Of a DNA stretch of 64,000 nucleotides, positions 1 to 10,330 are shown piece after piece. The stretch lies in assembly GCA_032718475.1 (NCBI GenBank), contig JAUCBJ010001088.1, positions 85,581 through 149,580 of the forward strand, in the 5' to 3' direction. Both the position numbers and the translations under genes were made by a program. Every line of letters begins with the position of its first letter. The stretch's first letter is position 1. The stretch is from Nemertoderma westbladi (lineage: Eukaryota; Xenacoelomorpha; Nemertodermatida; Nemertodermatidae). The notes under the pieces are model-generated. The model searched no databases. It was not told the DNA's origin and worked only from the letters and a program-made list of their open reading frames with translations.

Positions 1-870
1 AGTATTACGTTGCAACGAGTTAGGGCGAGACCTATCTAACGAGCTATAGTAAGCGAGATTTCATCGAGATTAGATGTATAATATTAGATAAAATAATAAT
101 ACAGTAAGTATAGGCCTACAGAAATAATTATTTTACTTTTAATATGTAAGCGAGATTTCATCGAGATTAGATGTATAATATTAGATAAAATAATAATACA
201 GTAAGTACATGCGTAGAGAAATAATTATTTTACTTTTAATATTCATAACAGTAAAACAAAAATGTTATAAACCTCTCCTTCCATGCAGCCAATGATTGAG
301 AAAGCAGAATTACTCTGAGCAATTCGCAATAGACAACCCAAACCCACCCCAATCAACACTCCAGCCTGCTTGCTCCTTATCTGTGCCCAGCCAGCTAGCT
401 GCGAGTTCAATAATTACCTTAACGTTGCTATGATACAGAAAACAATCCTTCCCTATTCAATAGCAATAGGCCAATTCGATCGTGCTTGGCGAATATGACA
501 TATTTATACACTATTTGATTTTTAATCAATAAATAATCATACATATTTATATTAAACACTCGAATAAAATAAAAACTTTGTGAGAATGGGACACGGCGAA
601 TCTACCCATGTTAATTTTATACCAGGTGGGATAAATGTTAGCCCTCTAAATCATTAATTACCGATAGAAGAACCGAAATAATTCGATAAATTTCGCCCGA
701 AAATCACGAAAATCGCCCTCTCGCGGCAGACGGGTGAACTTCAGACGACTCTGAGTATTACGTTGCAACGAGTTAGAGCGAGACCTTTCTAACGAGCTAT
801 AGCAAGCGAGATTTCATCGAGATGGGTTCGATTGTATAGCTGATGACAAACAGACAGACAGACAGACAAT
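1..870 (+). repeat. 0.77-kb dispersed direct repeat, copy I
   Basis: This segment recurs almost base for base at 4290-5075 and begins at the window edge. It carries its own internal tandem duplication of about 97 bp (roughly 51-146 and 147-240). It ends in a GACA/CAGA-rich microsatellite followed by an ATATTTATATATAT tail. The motif GCCCTCTCGCGGCAGACGGG near 716 is shared with the neighbouring 147-bp satellite units, so repeat and satellite appear to belong to one composite element. No coding capacity is visible. Confidence 0.85.
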
Positions 871-889
871 GCATATTTATATATATTAG

Positions 890-929
890 ACTAGAAAGCC
901 AGAGGCCCTTCGGGCCACGGCTTTCTAGT
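890..929. other. Terminal hairpin of repeat element (copy 1)
   Basis: The arms ACTAGAAAGC and GCTTTCTAGT enclose a GC-rich inner stem around a CTTCG turn. The hairpin directly follows a CAGA microsatellite and AT tail. The same module recurs at 2876-2915. A hairpin at the 3' end of elements with internal tandem repeats and a microsatellite recalls Helitron-like/HINE elements, but that assignment is inference. Confidence 0.7.
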
Positions 930-1019
930 TCACAAGCCTATTCACCATTCCAAACATGAATTAATTAATTAACTTAACAAAACTTCATATGATTGAGAAT
1001 GTTCTCTCAAAGAAAAGAC

Positions 1020-2600
1020 TGATGCTGTTTTACTTTTTCAGATATCTGCACTGGTCAACATCCTTCACATAGATGCAGCCTTATGATGTAGTACAGTAGA
1101 CCTCTGACAATTATAAGCGTAAAAGCATTTTTAATAAATAAATGTGAGAATGTTTTTACTTTTCAGATTCAGATATTTCGCACCCTAGCAGTAGACTGGA
1201 AATCCGGAGACTGGTTAGCGTCCTCCCCATACAAACAGCCTATGGTCAAGCATACCTTTCCCAAGTATAAGCAAAAAAGCATTAGAAACAACGAAATGGG
1301 AGAAGGATTTCACTTGAGACATTTCACCCTCTAGCGGCAGACTGAGAAATTGCAGATTGGTCAGAGTTTTCCACAAACACGCAGTCTATGGTGTAGTAGA
1401 CCTCTGACAATTATCAGCCTAAAAGCATTAGAAACAACGAAACGGGATAAGGTTTTCACTTTCAGACATTTCGGCCCCTAGCGGCCGAATGGAGAACTGC
1501 AGTTTGTTCGGCGTCTTACCTAGACACACACCCTATGGTGTATTACACATCTGGCAAGTGTCAGCCTGAAAGCATATTAATAACGAAATGGGATAAGGTT
1601 TTCACTTTCAGACATTTGGCCCCCTAGCGGTAGACTGGATAAATGCAGACTGGTTCTAACTCCTCCCCAAACACACAGTCTATGGTGTAGTAGACCTCTG
1701 TCGAGTATCAGCAAAAAAGCATTATAAACAATGAAATGCATAAATGTTTTCACTTTCAGACATTGCGCCCCCTAGCGGCAGACAGAGCTATTGCAAATTG
1801 GTCTTAGTTCTCCACAAACACGCAGTCTTTGATGTAGTAGACCTCTGACAAGTATCAGCCTAAAAACATTAGAAACAACGAAACGGGATAAGGTTTTCAC
1901 GTTCAGACATTTCGCCCCCTAGCGGCCAAATGGAGAACTGTAGTTTGTTCGGCGTCTTACCTAGACAGTAGACACACACCCTATGGTGTAATACAAATCT
2001 GCCAAGTGTCAGCCTAAAAGCATTATTAATAACGAAATGGGATACGGTTTTCACTTTCAGACATTTGGCCCCCTAGCGGTAGACTGGAGAAATGCAGACT
2101 GGTTCTAGCTCTTCCCCAAACACGCAGTCTTGGTGTAGTAGACCTCTGCCAAGTATCAGCAAAAAAGCAGTATAAACAACGAAATGGGTGAAGGTTTTCA
2201 CTTTCAGACATTGCGCCCCCTACCGGCAGACAGGTGAATTTCAGATTATTCAGAGTTCTCTACAAACACGCAGTCTATGGTGTAGTCGACTTCTGCCAAG
2301 TATCAGCAAAAAAGCATTATAAACAACGAAATGGGATAAGGTTTTCACTTTCAGATATTGCTCCCCCTAGCGGCAGACTGGGGAATTGCAGATTGGTCAG
2401 CATCCTCCGAAAACACACAGCCTATGGTGTAGTAGACCTCTGCCACGTATCAGCTAAAAGGCATTAATAATAACGAAATGGGAGAAGGTTTTCAGTTTCT
2501 GACATTTCGCCCCCTAGCGGCAGACTGGAGAACTGCAGATTGATCAGTGTCTTCCCAAACACACAGTCTATGGTCAGGAACGTATCTGCAAAGTATCATT
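1020..2600 (+). repeat. ~147-bp satellite, block 1
   Basis: About ten diverged tandem units run through this block. Landmark phrases such as TTTTCACTTTCAGACATT recur near 1457, 1602, 1748, 1897, 2049, 2197, 2340 and 2490, a spacing of about 143-152 bp. Each unit contains a CCCCTAGCGGCAGACTGG-like core and an ACACAGTCTATGGTGTAGTA-like core. Short open frames here are periodic shadows of the repeat. The period is close to the 147 bp of nucleosomal DNA, which may be coincidence. Confidence 0.9.
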
Positions 2601-2875
2601 TAGAACAGATTGAGTCTGATGGTGCAACCGCTGTTATAGAGTTTCCTACAGAATGAACTGCTAGGCCTACTGCGCTACCGGTACCAAATTCACGAAATCT
2701 GCATTCATGCAAACAAACGCGTAAAATAAGACTCGAGATAGCGACAGTGCACGTGCTCGTGACGAGAGCTTTCGTTCGATGTATCGCGAGCTCAGATTGG
2801 TGCTTGTGTGTAGAAACGTATAGCTTGGACAGACAAACAAACAGACAGACAGACACATGATATTTATATATATAG

Positions 2876-2915
2876 ACTAGAAAGCCTGTGGCCCTTCGGG
2901 CCACAGCTTTCTAGT
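2876..2915. other. Terminal hairpin of repeat element (copy 2)
   Basis: This is a cleaner version of the 890-929 hairpin: a 10-bp outer stem (ACTAGAAAGC/GCTTTCTAGT), a one-base bulge and a 7-bp inner stem TGTGGCC/GGCCACA. It follows a (CAGA)n tract and an ATATTTATATATATAG tail, exactly as in copy 1. Confidence 0.75.
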
Positions 2916-2999
2916 GCACGTGCAGATGATATATGAATATGTGTGGGAGATTTGAGAACTGCATACGGAACAGACACCATCATTAAATAAAACACCACC

Positions 3000-4285
3000 C
3001 CCATAAGAGATAACTGTCAAGTTTCAACTTTAGGCAGATTGTAAATAACAAAATTTCCAGAAAATGATCACTTTCAGATCCACCCTCTACCTGCGGACTG
3101 GTGAAATGCAGACGGCGCTACAGTTTGGTAAAGATGGGGTTTATGGTGAAGTAAAATGCCTGCCTTTCAAGTTTCAGCTTAAACAGATTGTAAATAACAA
3201 AATTGGTGTAGATGTTCATATTCAAACATTTCACCCTCTAGCGGTAGACTGAAGAACTGTAGACGACTCTAGGACTCCGTAAAGATACAGAATATGCTGT
3301 AGTAGATTCCTGCCAAGTTCCAGCTCAATAGGATTAAAAAGAACCAAATGGGATGAGGTGTTCACTATCAGATATTTCGCCCTCTAGCGTCAAATGGGGG
3401 GACTGTATACAACTCTGCGAATCCGTAAAGGTACAGCCTATGTTGTAGTAGATGCCTACCAAGTTTCAGTCTAAACCGTTAGTAAATAACAAAGTTGGAG
3501 AAGATGTTAACTTTCAGACATTTCACCCTCTAGCGGTAGACTGGGGAAGTGTATAGGACTCTGCAACTCCGTAAAGATACAGCCTATGATGTAGTAGATA
3601 CCTGCCAAGTTTCAGCTCAAAATGATTAAAAAGAACCAAATGGGATGAGGTTTTCACTATCAGACAATTCGCCCTCTTGCGGCTGACTGTGGAACTGTAG
3701 ACGACTCTACTACTCCGCAAAGATATAGCCTATGCTATAGTAGATGCCTACCAAGTTTCAGTCTAAAAGGTTTGTAAATAACAAAGTTGGAGAAGATGTT
3801 AACTTTCATACATTTCGCCCTCTAGCGGCAGACGCGGGTACTGTAGACAACTCTGCGCGACTCAGTAAAGATATAGCCTATGCTGTAGTAGATGCCTACC
3901 AAGTTCAGTCTAAATGGATTATAAATAACAAAGTTGGAGAAGATGTTAACTTGCAGACATTTCGCCCTCTAGCGGTAGACTGGGAAATTGTAGACGACTC
4001 TGCGACTCAGTAAAGATTCAGCCTATGCTGTAGTAGATGCCTACCAAGTTTCAGTCAAAACGGATTGTAAATAATAAAGTTGGAGAAGATGTTAACTCTC
4101 AGACATTTAGCCCTCTAACGGTAGACTGGGGAACTGTAGACAACCCAGTGACTCCGGAAATATACAGCCTGCAGTATATAGCTACCACGTTTCATCTCAA
4201 AAGCATTAAAAATAACCCTATAAGATCAGGTTTTCACTATCGGATAATTCGCCCTCTAGCGGCAGACGGTGGAACTTCAGACGGC
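3000..4285 (+). repeat. ~147-bp satellite, block 2 (diverged subfamily)
   Basis: About nine units use a different variant of the same monomer as block 1, with cores such as CGCCCTCTAGCGGTAGACTG, CCTATGCTGTAGTAGATGCC and AACAAAGTTGGAGAAGATG. The phrase TTCGCCCTCTAGCGG recurs about every 145-150 bp. The block runs straight into copy II of the 0.77-kb repeat at 4290, the same satellite-to-repeat junction seen at about 716-760. Confidence 0.88.
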
Positions 4286-4289
4286 TCTG

Positions 4290-5075
4290 AGTATTACGTT
4301 GCAACGAGTTAGGGCGAGACCTATCTAACGAGCTATAGTAAGCGAGATTTCATCGAGATTAGATGTATAATATTAGATAAAATAATAATACAGTAAGTAT
4401 AGGCCTACAGAAATAATTATTTTACTTTTAATATTCATAACAGTAAAACAAAAATGTTATAAACCTCTCCTTCCATGCAGCCAATGATTGAGAAAGCAGA
4501 ATTACTCTGAGCAATTCACAACAGACAACCCAAACCCACCCCAATCAACACTCCAGCCTGCTTGCTCCTTTATCTGTGCCCAGCCAGCTAGCTGCGATTT
4601 CAATAATTACCTTAACGTTGCTATGATACAGAAAACAATCCCTCCCTATTCAATAACTATAGGCCAATTCGATCCTGCTTGGCGAATATGACATATTTAT
4701 ACACTATTTGATTTTTAATCAATAAATAATCATACATATTTATATTAAACACTCAAATAAAATAAAAACTTTGTGAGAATGGGACACGGCGAATCTACCC
4801 ATGTTAATTTTAAACCAGGTGGGATAAATGTTAGCCCTCTAAATCATTAATTACCGATAGAAGAACCGAAATAATTCGATAAATTTCGCCCGAAAATCAC
4901 GAAAATCGCCCTCTAGCGGCAGACGGGCGAACTTCAGACGGCTCTGAGTATTACGTTGCAACGAGTTAGGGCGAGACCTTTCTAACGAGATATAGCAAGC
5001 GAGATTTCATCGAGATGGGTTCGATTGTATAGCCGATGACAAACACACAGACAATCGATATTTATATATATTAGA
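4290..5075 (+). repeat. 0.77-kb dispersed direct repeat, copy II
   Basis: This is a near-identical copy of 1-870, offset by 4289 bp, but without the 97-bp internal duplication and without the terminal hairpin. It contains the same CTTTGTGAGAATGGGACACG and GATGGGTTCGATTGTATAGC phrases and ends in an ATATTTATATATATTAGA tail. Two copies flanking satellite blocks show local amplification of a composite element. Confidence 0.85.
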
Positions 5076-5234
5076 TAGATACGGCGCAGAATAGGCAGCC
5101 AATGAAGATCACGCAACACTGGTGTACAGTAATGTGCTCTGTTTTACCGAAACGTAACTTTATTGCCGAATTACTACTCTTGCCGAACGTGATAGTTGCC
5201 GAAACGCGATGTAACTACTGCACTGCGACGTACC

Positions 5235-5505
5235 TGTATGTAAGTGGTCGCCAGGCACCCGCAGTCTGTCTGTAATAACTGGTCGCCAGGCGTTAGCAGT
5301 TGCCTGCGTATCTGGTAGCCAGGCGCTACCAGTCTGCCTAACTGGTATCCAGACGCCCGCAGTCTGTCTGTAACTGGTAGCACAGCGCCAGCAGTCTGTC
5401 TGTATCTGGTAGGCAGGCGCTAGCAGTCTGCCCGTATCTGGTATTCAGATGCCAGCAGTCTGTCTGTAACTGGTAGCCAGGCGGCAGCAGTCTTTCTGTT
5501 ACAGT
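5235..5505 (+). repeat. ~31-bp minisatellite upstream of the fibrinogen-like gene
   Basis: About eight imperfect tandem units contain GGTAGCCAGGCG followed by CAGCAGTCTGTCTGTAACT. One unit of the same sequence lies next to the duplicated promoter fragment at about 56362-56388, so the array belongs to the upstream region of this gene family. It ends about 160 bp before the TATA box. No coding is proposed. Confidence 0.85.
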
Positions 5506-5665
5506 TAATCATAAGAATGTAATTTAAAGTGATAACTAACACACAGCGGTATCTATACTAAGGTAGTTACTAATAATTGTTCTATAAAGGTCTTAATACT
5601 TGCCGCCTTTGATTGCCTTTATGAGACTTTATTCATTGCATAAGTAATTGAGTTTGTCAAAAGTG

Positions 5666-5673
5666 TATAAATA
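5666..5673 (+). promoter_or_regulatory. TATA box of the fibrinogen-related gene
   Basis: TATAAATA lies 92 bp upstream of the proposed start codon at 5758, which would place transcription start near 5696. The 5' leader would then be about 60 bases. The two other copies of this upstream region (56.4 and 58.6 kb) lack exactly this stretch. Confidence 0.65.
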
Positions 5674-5757
5674 GGAGGAGTTTTAGGCATTAAAACCATT
5701 CTATATCAGAAAATTTTCATAACTTTAGTTACAAAGTTATTTACAAATACTGTAAAA

Positions 5758-5814
5758 ATGTTACCGGTAAATATTAAACTATTTTCTCTGCTGTCAGCTC
5801 TTTTCCTACTCCAG
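5758..5814 (+). CDS. Exon 1: start codon and signal peptide
   Basis: ATG at 5758 opens 19 codons (MLPVNIKLFSLLSALFLLQ), a typical hydrophobic signal sequence. The exon ends in CAG followed by a consensus donor GTAAGT at 5815. It is phase 0, matching exon 2. This ATG is preferred because it lies a normal distance after the TATA box and yields a signal peptide. Confidence 0.75.
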
Positions 5815-8800
5815 GTAAGTTTATTTAATGCATAAAGTATTCATTTAGCGTTGTTATCTGAATTATTCATTTAATGATTTGCTCACGTGAATAAAGAAAC
5901 CCTTTCACCACCATTTGGCGTCACCTTGTCCATAACAGGTCTCCCCGTGTCGCGTTGGATATCCGTCTGTCCACGTCTGTTTCCCTGGCCACGTCTTATT
6001 CCCATGGCCACATTCTGACATTTGTTGTCCCATTGTCCCCACACCAATTGTACCCCAACTCGTATCAGTTTTCTTGTACTATTGCAGTATTGTAATATGT
6101 GGTGGATTTTCCAACATTTTCTATCGCAATAATTTTTATTGTCCGTTTAAATCATTCATGATGTCCTTTTTTTTTACATTTTATGTCCTCCAGAAATTTA
6201 CCGTTAGGTTCCATGCTACCGGTTTCTCTACTGCTGTTCTCTCAGGCTATCAGTACCGGTATTAGTATATAGAGCATTATTTTGCAGTATTATTTTTACA
6301 GTAGTATTGTATGTACAGATGTAGGTATAAAGCAGGTATTTTAGGTATTTTAATACCGGTACCGGCACCGGTACTGCTGTAGGCCTACTGTGTGTGTAGC
6401 CTTACCATTTAAATACGGTAATGGTAGGCCTACTGGCTGACCGGTTGTGCTACAGTGCTAATACTGTAATAAATTTTAAATAATTGATAGGCCAAACTGG
6501 ATTGTGGAAAATGTGGATATACCTTTCACATAATTTATCAGTTTTATAATGGATCATGACTCCCTGCAAACAATGTATTGTTAAAAAGCTGTTACTAAAA
6601 TGTTATTTAATGACATAGATAACATTATTTCAAATTGTTAGATTAATGATAAAAAAACTGTAAATTGGCCAAGAAATATGACGTTATATACTAACGTTAT
6701 TATTTCGTTTTTAATAACATAAAAATAACAAAGCCAGGATGGTTACATATATCATTACTTTTATGTTATTCCTTATCATTATTATTGTATTTTTATTGAC
6801 ATTAAAATAACAACGGCATAATGTTTATTTAGATCGTTACTGTTATGTTATTTCTTAACATAAAAATATTGTTTGCTAAAAACGTAACATTAAATTTACG
6901 TGCAATTAAGCCCTTCTCTCATGTTTTATGGTTCGCTTGCTCTCAAACTAATAATCCCCCTCCATTGCCGTTCTTTATTATCGTTCTTTGTAATTGCCAA
7001 ACCCTTTATTGAATAATTAATTAATAATTTCCCTACGCATGTTGATATGGTAGTGGCAGGCTACAATCTCTAACACAGTTTGATTGAATACAATTTTGTT
7101 GTAGGCAATTGTATGCAAATTAATAACAATTAAAACGTATAACATGAATTGAATTTTTTGTATAATGACCAGTCAGGAACAAATAATGAAATAAACAGTA
7201 AAATCAAAGTAAAATATCACAGAATAAGTAAACAACAAATATATGGCTGTATGGCCCATTATGTAAATGGTTTTGATATTTCGGTTAAAGTTAATCACAG
7301 ACTTAAAAAGAATATGTTTATGACGTAATAATAAGTGATAACAACGTAATGAATTGCATCAATTAAAATACTTTGAGTTAATATTATTCACTAGATTTAT
7401 AGATCTGATTTGTAGTCTATATAAAATAATGTAGATAGATAGATATGTTTATTGACAATTTACATATGCGGTACAAATAATATCAAATATAATACTGCAC
7501 AAAACCTTTACGATAATTAGTTATTGACACAGTTATATAAATTGTCCAGTAGATTTTTGAAACTGTCTATTTTGTCTTGAGAACTTTAGCGAATACTAAA
7601 ATTATTTCAACGTAATTTAACACAAAAATAACAAACAAACCGACATAATAAACCGGAATATCTAGTGAATGGTAATAACCTACGCTTAATATACAGACAT
7701 TACTGACTCTATATACCTACACATTTGTTCAATATTATCCATATTACCATTGAAAAAGATACATATACATATACATGTACATATAGTGGGTTTAATAAAT
7801 AATACCTCACAACAATGTTAAATTTATTAAAAGGAGCAGGTTACAGTTGGCTACAGAGGCACATATACAGATTTTACAGATTTATTTCTGGGAGAGTAAT
7901 CAGTACTTATTTGAATCGATATCTCCCTGGAGAGGGATGATTTTGATTGCATCGCAAATCCTCCCTATCTGAACAAATCATATTTAAAAAATTAAATGTT
8001 AATTATAATTATAGCTGAGTGAGCTTCATTTATTAAACTGTAAAAATAAATCAATAGGCCTAGGCCCTACAAAAGTACAATCTAAAAACTGAAACAATAA
8101 ATAGTTTGAAATAACAGTTAATGTGAAGTTTTCAAAGTGTTGTAGTAATGCTGTCCCTGTGCCCTGCCCCTTCAACTGAAAACTGGGACCTCCCAATAAT
8201 AAGAATTCCAATCTTTAGTCCTCGGCTGTTGAAATCCACCATCAGTACAGACAAATAAGTCAATCCTCCACCTGTCAGTGCTGGTTTAAGGGGACTTCCT
8301 GGTCCTGGCAGACTTGAATTCTGTAATTGGTAGGTCTAATGCAGTAATGTGTGAATCCAGAGGGTAAAGGCGAACTCGCATTCAGGTAGATATGTTTTAT
8401 TTATGAGTTCAGGTTAAATAAATCACAAAACCAAGACTATAAAACCAAAAATATAAGCTACTGTACAGTGCAGTAGGCCTGCAGTAACTACACTACATCA
8501 CTACAGTAATATAGAGATAGGCCTTGCAGTACAGCAGTATAACAATACATATACACAATAAACATTGAATACAGGCATGCCAGAATGAGTATTGTACAAC
8601 ATGCCATACTGTATACTATTTTACATGTGGAAAATTCCTCCATTACCGCCAATTTTAAAATTAGCCAATCATCAATCTCAGATTAGATAATAGAAGTGAC
8701 AGCAGCGTCTATCGCATAATGTTTATTTTATGTGACAAAATAACATTGTTCTGATATGTAACAAACCATGTTCTTAAAATGTTAGAACTAAACACTTATA

Positions 8801-10292
8801 AAACATTTTTGACTAATGTTTATGTTCTCACATTAAAATTACGTTTTTCTAACATCAACAGTTATCATTTATTTAATGTCTGACAAAGACATTATAGAGT
8901 AATGTTAAAATAATATATATTGAACATCTAAATATTCTATCAAACAAGGGAATGACATTTATCAACATTTATAACAAATTAATGATGTTTTTCTGACATT
9001 CCTCGAAAGAAAATTGTTTGCAGGGTACTGTCTGTGTAGTGTTACGGATAGCGGCACCACTACTTCGAACAGCACAGATCAGTTCATTAACTCATACGTA
9101 CTCGAAAAAACTACTTATACATGTTATACCCCGACCGTTTGATAACATTACCGTTGGTTAGAAAATCCCGCCTCTGTAACCTGCTCCTTTCCCTCAATTA
9201 GTTAAGTGATCGTTTATTGTTTTGGTTAGAAAATCCCGCCTCTGTAACCTGCTCCTTTCCCTCAATTATTAAGTGATCGTTTATTGTTTTGGTTAGAAAA
9301 TCCCGCCTCTTTAACCTGCTCCTTTCCCTCAATTATTTAAGTGATCGTTTATTGTTTTGGTTAGAAAATCCCGCCTCTGTAACCTGCTCCTTTCCCTCAA
9401 TTAGTTAAGTGATTGTTTATTGTTTTGGTTAGAAAATCCCGCCTCTATAACCTGCTCCTTTCCCTCAATTAGTTAAGTGATTGTTTATTGTTTTGGTTAG
9501 GAAATCCCGCCTCTGTAACCTGCTCCTTTCTCTTAATTGGTAATGTTATCGTTTATTGTTTTGGTTAGAAAAGACCATCTATGTAACCTGCCCCTTTCCT
9601 TCATTTGGTAAATTGATTGTTTATTGTTTTGGTTAGAAAATCCCGCCTCTGTAACCTGCTCCTTTCCCTAATTTGGTAAAGTGACTGTTTATTGTTTTGG
9701 TTAGAAAGGCTAGCCTCTGTAACCTGCTCGTTTCCTTCATTTGGTAAAGTGACTGTTTATTGTTTTAGTTAGAAAATCCGGCCTTAACCTGCTCCTTTCC
9801 ATCAATTGGTAATTGTTTTTGGCTATAAAATGAGTGTTTTGCTACGTCATGTGGTAATCGATTATCGACAACAACCACAAACTATTAAATTTAGAGTCTT
9901 TTACCACAGGCGCATATGGAAATCTATCTCGTAGTCTATAAATCATGAAATTTTGAATGTTTTGGCACAGGCATACAGTAGTGAAACTAACTGTCCGACA
10001 GAGCAGAAATCAACAAATTTTGAATGTTTTGGCACAGGCATGTTGAAATCAATTGTCTGACAGTCCAGAAATCATCAGTCTGACAGTTTGAAGAAATACA
10101 TTTATTAACCCTTTGACGCCTGAAGCTGCAATTGAAACTGCATGCTAGGGCTCTGAAAAAATTGCAAATTTTAAAGGAGACAATATCCATGTAAAACAAC
10201 ATATATAGTATTACATATTTAAGTATACAACATATATTTATATATAAATATATTATATACATAAAATAATATATATATATATATATTATATA

Positions 10293-10330
<38 letters not shown>

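Noticed and set aside
1-5075. LTR retrotransposon, because the 0.77-kb direct repeats flank ~3.4 kb
   Set aside because: There is no TG...CA border, primer site, polypurine tract or coding sequence between them; the interior is satellite.
5060-5240. A further exon upstream of the TATA box
   Set aside because: No open frame with a start codon or splice donor consistent with the gene; the sequence leads into the minisatellite.
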